Below are positions 43,519 to 53,411 of a stretch of 64,000 nt of DNA, piece by piece (position 1 is the first letter of the stretch; each line of letters begins with the position of its first letter). The translations under genes were made by a program, and so were the position numbers. The stretch is from SAR324 cluster bacterium (GTDB lineage: Bacteria > SAR324 > NAC60-12): the NCBI GenBank assembly GCA_015231825.1, contig JADGAV010000013.1:56390-120389 (forward strand), given 5' to 3'. The notes beneath the pieces are model-generated. The model ran no database searches and was not told where the DNA came from. It saw only the letters and a program-made list of their open reading frames with translations.

Positions 43519-44808
43519 GTGGATCAATTTATTGTAGAAGGGGGATTTCCTCTCTCCGGCGAAATCACACCAACTGGCAACAAAAATGAGGCCTTGCCGG
43601 TGCTGGCGACAGCCATTCTGACCCGGGAACCGGTGATCTTCCATAATATTCCAAACATCATGGATATTCAGAGCATGCTTGAATTGTTGGAAAGTTTAGG
43701 AGTTCAAGTCACGCGGACCGGTGCACATACGGTAAAATTGCACGCCCAATCGATTTCTTCCAATACCCCTCTTTTTCATCAGGCATCGCTCATTCGAGGT
43801 TCTTTTTTGCTGGCGGGACCGATGCTGGCCCGATACGGTTCTGTTCACCTTCCCGGCCCCGGAGGAGATACCATTGGCGTGCGTCCTGTCAGCACGCATT
43901 TACTCGCTTTGAAAAATTTGGGGACAGAAATTGAGCTGACAGGTGAAGGCAGTTACCGGATGTTTACGCAAGGGCTGAAAGGAGCAGATATTTATCTGGA
44001 TGAAGCCAGCGTGACGAGTACGGAAAATACGATCATGGCAGCCGTCACTGCTCAGGGAAACACTACGATCTACAATGCCGCCTGTGAACCCCATGTCCAG
44101 GGAATTTGCCACTGCCTCAATGCAATGGGAGCCAAAATACTCGGAATTGGCAGCAATACTTTGTTCATTGAAGGGGTTTCCCATTTGCACGGATGTGAAT
44201 ACACAATTATGCCGGATCATATTGAAGTGGGATCGTTTATCGGACTGGCGGCAGTCACCCGGGGCGAGTTGCTGATTCGGAACGCAGGCGTTAAACATTT
44301 GCGAATGATTCTGATGATGTTTGAGAAAATGGGAGTGGAATGCGAAATTCAGGACGATGACCTCTTTGTTTCTAAAAATCAAAAAATGGAAATCCGTTCA
44401 GATCCTTTTGAAGGAGTTGCAAAAATCGATGACGCTCCCTGGCCGGCTTTCCCATCTGATTTGCTGAGCATCATGACCGTTGTGGCCACCCAATGCTCTG
44501 GAACAGTTCTCATTTTTGAGAAAATGTTTGAAAGCAGGTTGTTTTGGGTTGACAAGTTGATCAGTATGGGAGCCAAAATTATTTTATGTGATCCTCATCG
44601 CGTTGTTGTGACCGGCCCTTCTCCTCTCGTCAGTGCCCCTTTGTATTCGCCCGATATTCGGGCGGGCATGGCTCTTTTAATAGCTGCCCTGGGAGCAAAA
44701 GGGAAAAGCGTGATGCAAAATATTCATCAAATCGACCGGGGTTATGAACGGATTGACGAACGGTTGCAAAAACTGGGAGCACACATTCAACGGACGCAGC
44801 AGGTATGA
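43519..44808 (+). CDS. murA: UDP-N-acetylglucosamine 1-carboxyvinyltransferase with Asp in place of the fosfomycin-target Cys
   Basis: 429 residues, first committed step of peptidoglycan synthesis. The PEP-binding NKNEALPVLATAIL, the ASVTSTENTIMAA segment and the catalytic-aspartate region WPAFPSDLLSIM are present. In the active-site loop LPGPGGDTIGVRP, residue 117 is Asp where E. coli has Cys115 (LPGGCTIGARP), and the loop is two residues longer. Cys-to-Asp MurA is known to be active and insensitive to fosfomycin. Translation starts at GTG 43519 behind AAGGA. It overlaps the RDD gene by 4 bp (ATGA). Confidence 0.95.
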   Translation: MDQFIVEGGFPLSGEITPTGNKNEALPVLATAILTREPVIFHNIPNIMDIQSMLELLESLGVQVTRTGAHTVKLHAQSISSNTPLFHQASLIRGSFLLAGPMLARYGSVHLPGPGGDTIGVRPVSTHLLALKNLGTEIELTGEGSYRMFTQGLKGADIYLDEASVTSTENTIMAAVTAQGNTTIYNAACEPHVQGICHCLNAMGAKILGIGSNTLFIEGVSHLHGCEYTIMPDHIEVGSFIGLAAVTRGELLIRNAGVKHLRMILMMFEKMGVECEIQDDDLFVSKNQKMEIRSDPFEGVAKIDDAPWPAFPSDLLSIMTVVATQCSGTVLIFEKMFESRLFWVDKLISMGAKIILCDPHRVVVTGPSPLVSAPLYSPDIRAGMALLIAALGAKGKSVMQNIHQIDRGYERIDERLQKLGAHIQRTQQV

Positions 44809-45362
44809 AAAATCAGCAATGTCCTCATTGTCAGTACAGACTGGCAAGCACGAAACTTTCATATTGTCCTGTTTGTGGAATGGCCCTCGCTGCTGTCCGA
44901 ACTCTGCAGCCGTTAGTTTCTGAAAACGATTATGCTTCCCTCGGAGTGCGCCTGCTGGCAAGGTTGATAGACTATGCTCTGATCGGAATTATTGCTTGCT
45001 TGATTGATTGGGGCACCGATGGAGCTTTGTTTGAAAGCTGGGATTGGTTCTTTTCGGGAGTTTCAGGAATTTCTCAGGTGACATTTTCTGTTTGGATAGG
45101 CTTCATATTGTTCTTTGGCTATTTTGTGGTATTCCAGAGTCTGAGCGGACGAACGCCTGGGAAATGGCTCTGCCAGGTCATTGTTCTCAAAAAACAAGAG
45201 AAAGTTCCAGGGATTTTTGCCAACCTTTTTCGCGAAATCGGAGTCGGTATAACAATTGCCACTGGAGGGTGGCTTTTACTGATTCCGATATTTTCTGAAA
45301 AAAATCGATGCTTCCACGATTTTATTTCAGGAGTCGAAGTCTTCCACTCTCCGGGAGCATAA
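44805..45362 (+). CDS. RDD-family membrane protein with N-terminal zinc ribbon
   Basis: 185 residues. The N-terminus is a zinc-ribbon-like CPHCQYRL...YCPVCG, followed by an RDD domain with ARLIDYALIGIIACLI, a middle membrane segment VWIGFILFFGYFVVFQSL, and GRTPGKWLCQVIVL. RDD proteins are small membrane proteins of uncertain transport role. The ATG overlaps the murA stop as ATGA, so it is translated with murA. It is followed by the gspK-like gene after 8 bp. Confidence 0.85.
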   Translation: MKNQQCPHCQYRLASTKLSYCPVCGMALAAVRTLQPLVSENDYASLGVRLLARLIDYALIGIIACLIDWGTDGALFESWDWFFSGVSGISQVTFSVWIGFILFFGYFVVFQSLSGRTPGKWLCQVIVLKKQEKVPGIFANLFREIGVGITIATGGWLLLIPIFSEKNRCFHDFISGVEVFHSPGA

Positions 45363-45370
45363 CTGCAACC

Positions 45371-46642
45371 ATGTATTCCTGTGAAACGGCCAGTCATTTC
45401 TCTTTTGTGAATCAAAAAAATCCTCGACGGCGTCTAGGCATAGCCCTGGTCATGACCATGACCATTTTGCTGCTGCTTTCGATTTTCATGACCGAATTTT
45501 TTTTTGAAACCACTTTGGAAATTCGTGCTATTGAAAATTTTAAATCGTCATTTGTGGCACAATCTGTTGCAAAATCAATGTTTAAAGCGATGCTGGTTGC
45601 GCTCTCCACAAATGAAACAGTATTTTTTGCAGAACTCAAAGCGTTGTATCAGCTCACTGGCGACGGATCCGAGATGTCTTTTCTTAATCCTCCTGATTCA
45701 TTGATACCCTTGCCTGAGGGGGTTATCCCCGATTTTGAAGGGACGATTCTCTATACACCCTATGTCCGCCCAATCGATCATTTGTTCAATTTGAATCGAA
45801 TTCAGGGAGCCAAGGGAACTCGTGCCGCCGACACGCCGACTGACCGAAAAGTCTTCAATGAGTTCGTCAATCTTCTTGGAGAAATCCCTATTGAGATTCC
45901 GCAGGAGGAAGGGTCTCAGGAGCCTGTAGAGTACCGCTATTTGGGTCTGGATGACGCTGCTCCCCTTTATGCGGCGATCTTTGACTGGATGGATGCTAAA
46001 GATGAAGGGGCTCTTTATTCTAATGAAGCCGGGGTTGAAGGAGCAGAAGATGCCGCCTACGAGGATTTTGATGTGGTTGAAGACTTGAAAGTCAAAAACC
46101 GGCGCCTGGATCGACTCACGGAAATCAGGTTGATTAAAGGCATCACGGAAAGCGGTCTCGATTACAGGGACTGGAAACAAAACTTTACCGTTTTTGATGT
46201 GGGGATGTCGGAAGGTCTTGATGGATTTACATCACGTCTCAATATCAATTTGGCAACACGAGATGAAATTGTGATCTTCCTTAGACGTTTTGAACATTAT
46301 TCAGAGTACTATTCGGAACTGGGAGGGCCACCTGACAATATTGATATTTACCAGAAGTTTGTCGATGTCGCTGAGGAATTTGCTGATTTAGTCGTGCAGT
46401 ACGATGAAGAAGGCAACCGGATTGTGCACAATTCAAAAACGTTGAAAGATGTGATGGCCGAATTTGAATTGGGACATAAATTTAATCATTTGTTCATCTT
46501 ATACAGCACCTGGTACGAAATTCGTCTAGTCGCAGAATCAGTGGGAATTCAGTCGGAGGTGCGAGCCATCGTTCACGTCCCCCGTGATGTTGAAGGAGAT
46601 GCCAATGGAGGTGTAGCAATTAAGGATTTTGTATTGCGTTGA
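45371..46642 (+). CDS. Type II secretion GspK-like minor pseudopilin
   Basis: About 423 residues. The N-terminus has a basic stretch and a pilin-like hydrophobic helix (RRRLGIALVMTMTILLLLSI), then a large periplasmic part with the T2SSK pattern HLFNLNRIQGAKGT, a DAAPLYAAIFDWMDAKDEG segment, LTEIRLIKGIT and a helix-hairpin-type FTSRLNINLATRDEI. GspK caps the pseudopilus tip. The frame is open back to 45308 across the RDD stop; I choose ATG 45371 although no RBS is clear. Other gsp genes are not in the window. Confidence 0.75.
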   Translation: MYSCETASHFSFVNQKNPRRRLGIALVMTMTILLLLSIFMTEFFFETTLEIRAIENFKSSFVAQSVAKSMFKAMLVALSTNETVFFAELKALYQLTGDGSEMSFLNPPDSLIPLPEGVIPDFEGTILYTPYVRPIDHLFNLNRIQGAKGTRAADTPTDRKVFNEFVNLLGEIPIEIPQEEGSQEPVEYRYLGLDDAAPLYAAIFDWMDAKDEGALYSNEAGVEGAEDAAYEDFDVVEDLKVKNRRLDRLTEIRLIKGITESGLDYRDWKQNFTVFDVGMSEGLDGFTSRLNINLATRDEIVIFLRRFEHYSEYYSELGGPPDNIDIYQKFVDVAEEFADLVVQYDEEGNRIVHNSKTLKDVMAEFELGHKFNHLFILYSTWYEIRLVAESVGIQSEVRAIVHVPRDVEGDANGGVAIKDFVLR

Positions 46643-46666
46643 ATATTTACTTAAAGTGAAAAGTCG

Positions 46667-47452
46667 ATGCCTGCTCTAAGAACGACGATTGGTGAACGAA
46701 TAATTCGGTTTGAAGAGGTGGATTCCACCAATTCATTTTTAATGCGTGAGAAAGAGCATTTGAATGAACATGGTTTGGTCGTGACAACTGCCTTTCAAAA
46801 CGGAGGACGGGGACGGAGAGATCGTAAATTTATTGCCCTGCCTGGAAAAAATATTACTTTTTCTGTGGTGATTCATCCTTCTCCAAAGGTTGAAGAAATA
46901 AGTATTTATTCTCTGCTGGCCGGGATTGCTGTTGTTCGTTCATTGAAATCTTATACCGTTATTCCTCCCCGCTTGAAGTGGCCGAACGATGTGCTTGTCA
47001 ATCGCAGAAAAATTTGCGGAATTTTGCTGGAGGCGGCCCCTTCACCAATGCTGCATTCTCCTGTTCTTGTCATCGGTATCGGGATCAATTGCCTGGGCAA
47101 ATCCTCGGATTACCCCGAAATGCTGCAAAAATCAGTGACTACCCTCGAGGAAGAATCAAACAAATCCTTCAATCAGGAATCTATTTTTCAGGAAGTGTTG
47201 AAAAGTCTCGGGGATGTAATAGATGAGCTTGAAAACCGTGGAAGTGCTCACCTGTTGCAGGAATGGATTGCTCACTCAAATGCAATTGGGGCCCTGGTTG
47301 AATACGAAAAAGCGGGAACCTGGGCTGAGGGCTGCATTGAAGGATTGACAGCGGTGGGTTATCTCTTGATTCGCGACAAATCGGGAGAACTTCATACCCA
47401 TATTTCCGGAGATGTGGTTTATTCTGATCATCCTTATCGTTCTCAAGAATGA
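46667..47452 (+). CDS. birA: Biotin-[acetyl-CoA-carboxylase] ligase
   Basis: 261 residues, monofunctional type without the DNA-binding HTH of E. coli BirA. The biotin/ATP site is FQNGGRGRRDRKFIALPGKN, with EEVDSTNSFLM before it and LKWPNDVLVNRRKICGILLE carrying the catalytic lysine. The C-terminal SH3-like cap contains GTWAEGCIEGL and GELHTHISGDV. It attaches biotin to carboxylases. ATG 46667 lies 24 bp after the gspK-like gene; the RBS (AAAGTGAAAAG) is weak. Confidence 0.93.
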   Translation: MPALRTTIGERIIRFEEVDSTNSFLMREKEHLNEHGLVVTTAFQNGGRGRRDRKFIALPGKNITFSVVIHPSPKVEEISIYSLLAGIAVVRSLKSYTVIPPRLKWPNDVLVNRRKICGILLEAAPSPMLHSPVLVIGIGINCLGKSSDYPEMLQKSVTTLEEESNKSFNQESIFQEVLKSLGDVIDELENRGSAHLLQEWIAHSNAIGALVEYEKAGTWAEGCIEGLTAVGYLLIRDKSGELHTHISGDVVYSDHPYRSQE

Positions 47453-47705
47453 TATCCAAATCTTGCTGTTGCTTCTACTTTGCTTCAATTACAAGATAAG
47501 GTACACTTTTAGCATATAAAAAGACTGATTGAGAGAGAAGAGCAATTGGAAGCTCTCCCTCGCTGCTTATCTATAAAATTTGATTGATCTGGTGCTGTTG
47601 CTTCTTTGACAAAAGCAAAACGAAACCTTCTTCGCAGGGACAGGCACTGGAAAGTATTCAATTGGCATAGATAAATTGAATCCGATGTGATCAGGGAAGG
47701 GAAAC

Positions 47706-48704
47706 ATGGCAGAAGAGGAAATGGATGATCTGGATGGACTGGACGATTTCGGTTCAAATGATTTTGAAGACAATTTGGACGATTTCATGGAAGGGGACCT
47801 GGATGCCGGTGATGATGGAGGCGATGGAGGTGACAGTGAGTTGGATTCTTTCTTCGAAGACCTTTCCACCATCGATGATTTGGAGGTCAAAGAAGAGGAT
47901 CCTGTAGAAGAGGAAGAGGAACCAGAGGCCGAAGCAGAACTGGAAATCGAAGAAGAGGAAGAAGCCGCCCCTCCACCTCCGCCGAAAGACAAGAAGCCGA
48001 TTCTCATACCTGCCATTATTTCGGCTGTGATTGGGATAGTCTTAGGATTGATTGCCGTGGGAGTGATGTGGTGGATCAACCAGCCCGAGGAAGAACTTCC
48101 ACCTCCGACAACGATGCCGACAACGACCTTGATGCCGAGACCTGTCCAACCCGTTGTGACGGTTCCGACACTTCCTCCAACAACATTGGCTCCGGTCAAG
48201 GCACTGCCGCCGCCTCCTAAAAAACAGTATTACGTTCAGGTCGCCAATTGTATTTATCAGGAGTGTATTGACGATTTTCGGTTTTTACTCAAACGATTCG
48301 GATATAAAACAACGATCGTGTTGCAGGATGAAAAAGCTCCCATGACGGAAGTGCTTTCCCGTCAAGTGATTGGGGAAGAAGAAGCAGCAAAATGGGTGGA
48401 CCGGATCAACCAGGAAAATCAGCTGCCTGGGGAGGCCTATCGTAAGGCAGTCGGAACGCGTTACCAGGTTTCATTGGGTTTATTCCCCGATTTGGAAACG
48501 GCGGCCCGTGTCAAAGTTTACTTGAATCAGCTGTATGCAAAACAATTGGTTTTTGAAGCAAAACAGGCTGCGCAAACAATTCGCTATTCCAAAATCAGGG
48601 CAGGGCAGTTCCAATCCAGGGAAGAAGCCATCCAGCTGCAGAAAATTCTGCTGAAAAAAGACAAACGATTTCGGGGAGCATTTGTGGTCAGTGTTCTGGA
48701 GTAG
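47706..48704 (+). CDS. Membrane-anchored SPOR-type protein with acidic N-terminus
   Basis: 332 residues. The first 110 are extremely acidic (runs of D and E with EEEEEPEAEAELEIEEEEEA in parts), followed by a single membrane helix (AIISAVIGIVLGLIAVGVMWWI), a Pro/Thr-rich linker, and about 145 residues with two SPOR-like halves (KQYYVQVANCIYQECIDDF and RYQVSLGLFPDLETAARVK, then IRAGQFQSREEAIQLQ). SPOR domains bind denuded peptidoglycan at division or remodelling sites. AAGGGAAAC precedes ATG. The low-complexity acid stretch in the cytoplasm is unusual. Confidence 0.8.
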   Translation: MAEEEMDDLDGLDDFGSNDFEDNLDDFMEGDLDAGDDGGDGGDSELDSFFEDLSTIDDLEVKEEDPVEEEEEPEAEAELEIEEEEEAAPPPPPKDKKPILIPAIISAVIGIVLGLIAVGVMWWINQPEEELPPPTTMPTTTLMPRPVQPVVTVPTLPPTTLAPVKALPPPPKKQYYVQVANCIYQECIDDFRFLLKRFGYKTTIVLQDEKAPMTEVLSRQVIGEEEAAKWVDRINQENQLPGEAYRKAVGTRYQVSLGLFPDLETAARVKVYLNQLYAKQLVFEAKQAAQTIRYSKIRAGQFQSREEAIQLQKILLKKDKRFRGAFVVSVLE

Positions 48705-48800
48705 CCAGCGGTTTCCTGAATGTGTACTTTTGAAAGAATACGCATTCGGGAAGCATCAATTTTTTCAAGCGAACTGACGAGACGCTCCAGGGCCTTTCGC

Positions 48801-49121
48801 ATGAGACTTTCTCTGCAAAAATTGTTGAAATCCCTTTTTGTATTGGTCATCATCAGCAACTTTTTACAGACCGGATGCTTGTCCAATATCAAGGAACCGG
48901 ATCTCCAACAAGGAAAATCCCACCTCCAACAAGCACCGAGAGATCGATATATTCTTTGGGAAAGCTGTCAACCCGGGTACCGTTGTGAGTTTCTTGACAG
49001 TTTCGGCCCCTCTCCTGAAATTTTTCCGAGAAACTTGAACACCGGGAAAAAGTGTTATGAAGAGAACTGCGAGAAATTGGAAAAATTTGGGCCCAACTCG
49101 ATTCTTGATTTAATTCACTGA
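48801..49121 (+). CDS. Small putative lipoprotein
   Basis: 106 residues from ATG 48801. It starts with a hydrophobic signal ending in a lipobox-like cysteine (LLKSLFVLVIISNFLQTGC). The mature part has four more cysteines (ESCQPGYRCEF, GKKCYEENCEKL), suggesting two disulfides. I recognise no family. An open extension to 48720 lacks signal features. It follows the SPOR gene and converges with the RND pump gene, whose stop is 10 bp away. Confidence 0.5.
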   Translation: MRLSLQKLLKSLFVLVIISNFLQTGCLSNIKEPDLQQGKSHLQQAPRDRYILWESCQPGYRCEFLDSFGPSPEIFPRNLNTGKKCYEENCEKLEKFGPNSILDLIH

Positions 49122-49131
49122 AGATCGAGTT

Positions 49132-52100
49132 TCAGGAGGTTTCGTTCAAAGTCGGAGGACTGGCAGCCGGGATTTCAGGCTTTCTTTTTTTTCTGAATAT
49201 TTTTTTCAGTTTTACCTTTGCATGATCATTGAGGGAATAGAGGATAGGCACCATAATCAAAGTCAGGAATGTGGCCACCGTCAAACCATAAATCACTGCA
49301 AAATTCATCGGTTTCCAAAAAGTTCCCCCCTCTGAACCAAATACAACCACGTCCGGCCATCGATAAAAATTGATATCCATTCCCATTGTGATTGGCAGAA
49401 GTCCCAGCAATGTGGTCACTGCGGTCAGCATTACAGGCCGGAGGCGGACCATTCCCGCCAAAACAATTGCTTCGTGACGGGAAAAGCCGCGGGCCCTCAG
49501 CTGGTTTGTATAATCAATTAGAACGATCGCATTGTTGACGACGATTCCTGCCAGAGAAATGGTCCCGATTCCTCCCATCAGAACACTGATTGGAAGACCA
49601 TGAATGATCATTCCCAAAAAGACCCCGCTCAGTGATGCAAAAACCGATGTTAAGATCACGAAAGGAAGCACAATGGAATTGAACTGAGTGACCAGCACCA
49701 TGAAAATCAGAAAAATTGCCACCACGAAGCTTTGAGTAAGAAATGCCTGAGATTCCTCCTGATCCTGATTTGCGCCAGTGTAGGAAATTGATACTCCATT
49801 GGGCAATTGAAAATCTTCAATCCGGCTTTTCGACTCTTTCAATATGTCCGCTCCGGAACGTCCTTTAGAGGCATCCCCGGCAATCGTGACAACCCGCTTC
49901 TGTTCGATGTGGCGAAGCGAACCGGTTGCCGGCTCTCTGCTGACGGAAGCCAGTTCACTCAAGGGAATTGAGTCCCGCGAGGGAGTCATAATAAAGAGAG
50001 ATTCCAGATCGGTATCATATTGCCGGAATTTCTTGTCCAGACGTACGATAATATCATACTCATCCTGATTGACATGGTAGGTCGAGACGTCCCTTCCATT
50101 GAATGCGGCTCTGATTAAACTGGCAACCTGATTCATTCGCAGGCCATGGCGGGCAATTTTATCACGGTCAATCAGTACTCGTAATTCGGAACGGTTTGTA
50201 TCGTAATCGATTTCGAGATTGACGAGTCCTTGCACATCAATGATTCGTTTTTCAATTTCCTTGGCTGCCTGGTTCATTAAATCATAGTCTTCTCCCGTCA
50301 ATTCAATATTGACGGCTCTTCCCGTAGGAGGACCGGATTCCTGCGGCTTTAACCGTATTTCGGCTCCAACATATTTTGGCAGGATTTTCCGAACTTCTTC
50401 AATCACATCGGAAGGCCGCATCTCGGTCCATCCCCGCCAGTCTGGAAATGCAATCCGAATCCTGCTGTCCCAGGGGCGGTTGCTGTCACCCACATTGGCA
50501 ATGATTCCATCCGTGTAGGATCGGTATGGAAAAATGTCTTTTTCAATTTCCTTGACAATATTATTGGAAGTTTCCAAATTGGTCCCGAAAGGGGCCGAGA
50601 CAATCACGCTGGCATCGCGGGGTTCCTGTACCGGGAAAAATTCTGTCTTTTTTTCAGGGTTGCTCACCGCGAAGTAAAAAATCACAACTCCCCACCAAAA
50701 ACATGCCATCCCCAATAAAGATATCCAAGGATGCCGCAGTGCCCACTCTAATACCATACGATACCTGACCAGCAGCTTGGATTTTTCAACGAGTGCCACC
50801 TCGTCGAGCGTTTCCTGGATTTTGGGACGTTTCATGAGAGTCGCACAGATGACCGGATTAAAAATCAAGCCTACGAATAAAGAACAACTCAGAGTGATGA
50901 TCAGGGTTTTGGGAAGATAATTCATGAATTCCCCAATGATTCCCGGCATAAATATTAAAGGAAAAAATGCCACCAGGGTCGTGACCGTTGAGGAAATAAC
51001 AGGAAAAGCCACTTCACTGACGCCAATCACTGCGGCTTCCCTTCTTGGTTTTCCAGATTGGACATGACGGTAAATATTTTCAACAATCACGATAGCATTG
51101 TCTACCATCATTCCAAGTGCGAGAATTAAACTGAAGAGTACGATAAAGTTCAAGGTGATGCCCACCCATTGCAGAATCATGAAGCTCATCAACATCGAAA
51201 AAGGAATTGCAAGTCCGACGATCAGGGCATTTCGACCTCCTATCACCAGCAGTAAAACGATGAAGACAAAAAGAATTCCTGTGAAAATATTGTTCTCCAG
51301 ATCACTGATCAGCTGATCCACGAACTGTGCTTTATCCTGAAGAAAGGAGTAACGCACTTTCCCTTCATATTTGGCTTCTTCCTCCTTGACTATTTCCTTA
51401 ATCCTCGCAGAAATCCGTGTTAGGTTTTCACCAGTTCTTTTGGAGATCTCCAGTGAAATCGACTCCAATCCGTTGAAACGAGAACGATTTTCCAGCTCTT
51501 TGAACGTAAATTCTACATTGGCAATGTCTTTGATTGCGATCGAACCATTTCCAGGAGAAGTAATGATCATGTTTTGAATCTCTTCGACATCCCGGACTTC
51601 CCCCGGCACACTAATCGGAAATCGCATGGGGCCGATATTCATCGTTCCTCCCGGGATGCTTCGATTTTCCGATGCAATAGTATCGGAAACCATGTTTAAA
51701 TCGAGATTGTAATACCGCAGTTTGTTGGGGTCGACATTCACCTGGACTTCTTTTTCCAGACCGCCGATTCGCTCCACTTCCAAAATTCCGGGGATGCTTT
51801 CTATTCGATCTTTGAGGTCTTCGGCGATCGTTTTTAGATTGACCAGCCCTATATCCCCGGAGAGGTTGATGATCAAAATGGGTTCTTCCGACAAATTGAT
51901 CTCGCGCAGTACCGCATCTTCAGCATCGTCGGGAAGTTCTGGTTCCACAGTGTCCAGCTTTTCACGGACCTCGTCCATCGCGTCATCAATGTTGAATTCA
52001 GGCTTGAATTCAAGCGTCACAACGGATGCACCATCTGTGGAAGTTGATTTCATTTCCTTCAGATGATCGATGTTCTGAAATTCCTTTTCCAGCTTGTTGG

Positions 52101-52296
52101 TGATTTGGGATTCGACATCCGCAGGCGCTGCTCCGGGAAAAGGGACTGTGACAATAATGAATGGAATCTGGATGTCGGGCTCAGATTCTCTTGGGAGTGA
52201 GAGGTAGGCCGATGCTCCCGAGAAGATGACCAGGAGCATCAGAATGTACATCGTGGAGGGTCTGTATATTGCGAGTTTGCTTGGTTTGAATTCCAT
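49132..52296 (-). CDS. RND multidrug-efflux inner-membrane transporter
   Basis: 1054 residues with the AcrB-type layout: an N-terminal helix (YRPSTMYILMLLVIFSG), a large periplasmic loop, six helices, a second loop from about 560, and a second helix bundle. The proton-relay region in TM4 is LILALGMMVDNAIVIVENIYRH; it keeps the first of the two AcrB aspartates but has Asn at the second. The later GIGTISLAGIVVNNAIVLIDY and GMVRLRPVMLTAVTTLLGLLP (in part) repeats are typical of HAE-type pumps. It is the last gene of a tripartite operon with adaptor and TolC genes upstream. The substrate is unknown. Confidence 0.93.
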   Translation of the reverse strand: MEFKPSKLAIYRPSTMYILMLLVIFSGASAYLSLPRESEPDIQIPFIIVTVPFPGAAPADVESQITNKLEKEFQNIDHLKEMKSTSTDGASVVTLEFKPEFNIDDAMDEVREKLDTVEPELPDDAEDAVLREINLSEEPILIINLSGDIGLVNLKTIAEDLKDRIESIPGILEVERIGGLEKEVQVNVDPNKLRYYNLDLNMVSDTIASENRSIPGGTMNIGPMRFPISVPGEVRDVEEIQNMIITSPGNGSIAIKDIANVEFTFKELENRSRFNGLESISLEISKRTGENLTRISARIKEIVKEEEAKYEGKVRYSFLQDKAQFVDQLISDLENNIFTGILFVFIVLLLVIGGRNALIVGLAIPFSMLMSFMILQWVGITLNFIVLFSLILALGMMVDNAIVIVENIYRHVQSGKPRREAAVIGVSEVAFPVISSTVTTLVAFFPLIFMPGIIGEFMNYLPKTLIITLSCSLFVGLIFNPVICATLMKRPKIQETLDEVALVEKSKLLVRYRMVLEWALRHPWISLLGMACFWWGVVIFYFAVSNPEKKTEFFPVQEPRDASVIVSAPFGTNLETSNNIVKEIEKDIFPYRSYTDGIIANVGDSNRPWDSRIRIAFPDWRGWTEMRPSDVIEEVRKILPKYVGAEIRLKPQESGPPTGRAVNIELTGEDYDLMNQAAKEIEKRIIDVQGLVNLEIDYDTNRSELRVLIDRDKIARHGLRMNQVASLIRAAFNGRDVSTYHVNQDEYDIIVRLDKKFRQYDTDLESLFIMTPSRDSIPLSELASVSREPATGSLRHIEQKRVVTIAGDASKGRSGADILKESKSRIEDFQLPNGVSISYTGANQDQEESQAFLTQSFVVAIFLIFMVLVTQFNSIVLPFVILTSVFASLSGVFLGMIIHGLPISVLMGGIGTISLAGIVVNNAIVLIDYTNQLRARGFSRHEAIVLAGMVRLRPVMLTAVTTLLGLLPITMGMDINFYRWPDVVVFGSEGGTFWKPMNFAVIYGLTVATFLTLIMVPILYSLNDHAKVKLKKIFRKKRKPEIPAASPPTLNETS

Positions 52297-52323
52297 CTAA
52301 TAATTTTTTGGCGGAAACTGGAA

Positions 52324-53385
52324 TCAGTTCTTTTGATTCGTGTGATTGACTACCTTGATCGAATCTCTGTCCGCAAGAAAATGATGCCCGGTAACAATTA
52401 AGTTTTCCCCGTTTTGAAGTCCTGACAAGACTTGGACTTCATCTTTGACGACGGTGCCCAAAACGACAGGCCTTTCAACCGAAGTTCCATTTTTTTCCAC
52501 AAAGACGATGCGGTTGTTTTCTCTCTCAAGAACGGCGTGACGGGGGATGATAATCTGATTGGGTGCCGCGTATGTGATCATTTCCACTCTCGCCATCATT
52601 CCCGGCAGCAAACGGCGTTCGTCATTGTTGATGATAATTTCCGCTGGGAAACTACGGTTGTTTAAATCTGCCTCCAAACCTACGGTGTTTACTTTCCCTT
52701 CGAAAACTACGCCTGGTATGGCATCTATCCTCACTTTTACTGTTTTCCCGGGAATGATGTCTTTGATTTCTTTTTCAGGAATATTGATCATCGCCAGAAC
52801 CTGTGAGATGTCCATGATCTCAAAAAGATTTTGGCCTTTATTGACAAACGAACCCACTTCAACCATTCTCGATTTGATGACACCCGTCATTGGAGATTTG
52901 ACCTTGGATTTGTCAAAATTAAGCTTCGCAACTTCCAGGCTGATTTGCTTTACATCTCTTGCTGTTCGGTAGGAATCGACCTTGGATGCCGTTGAAACAG
53001 CTCGTTCAAAGAGCAGTTTTTCAGTTTTATACTCAGACTCTGCCAATTTATAATTTGCTTCGGAAAGTTTGAGCTCCAAAGCCAGTCGTTCTGTAGAGAT
53101 ATTCACTAAAACATCGTCCGTTGAAACATCCTGCCCCTGATCCCGGTGGACCTGCTCAATGGAACCTTCCGCTTCTGAGCGAATGACCACCCGCTCCAGG
53201 GGACTCAAGTGACCCACATAGGAGCTTTGTACTTCCAGCTGCCGGGAAGCCAGCTCGATTGTTTCTACGTTCGTGTTGACCGCATTTGCTTTGCTGCTGT
53301 TGTTTGCCTGTGCCATCAAACCCTGGGGCAAGACCAGTAGGATCAAAACGGTAAGCAGTTTGTATTGAGTGAACATGGATTTCAT
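52324..53385 (-). CDS. RND efflux periplasmic adaptor (membrane fusion protein)
   Basis: 353 residues with a signal sequence (LLTVLILLVLPQGLMAQA). The biotinyl-lipoyl halves VVIRSEAEGSIEQVHRDQGQDV (in part) and KSPMTGVIKSRMVEVGSFVNKGQ flank an alpha-hairpin (residues about 110-155), followed by a beta-barrel (EKEIKDIIPGKTVKVRIDAIPG, in part) and membrane-proximal domain. It joins the RND pump to TolC. AGGAAG precedes ATG 53385. It lies 27 bp before the pump gene and 26 bp after the TolC-like gene. Confidence 0.92.
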   Translation of the reverse strand: MKSMFTQYKLLTVLILLVLPQGLMAQANNSSKANAVNTNVETIELASRQLEVQSSYVGHLSPLERVVIRSEAEGSIEQVHRDQGQDVSTDDVLVNISTERLALELKLSEANYKLAESEYKTEKLLFERAVSTASKVDSYRTARDVKQISLEVAKLNFDKSKVKSPMTGVIKSRMVEVGSFVNKGQNLFEIMDISQVLAMINIPEKEIKDIIPGKTVKVRIDAIPGVVFEGKVNTVGLEADLNNRSFPAEIIINNDERRLLPGMMARVEMITYAAPNQIIIPRHAVLERENNRIVFVEKNGTSVERPVVLGTVVKDEVQVLSGLQNGENLIVTGHHFLADRDSIKVVNHTNQKN

Positions 53386-53411
53386 AATACTTCCTGAATT
53401 GGGGTTTAAAG

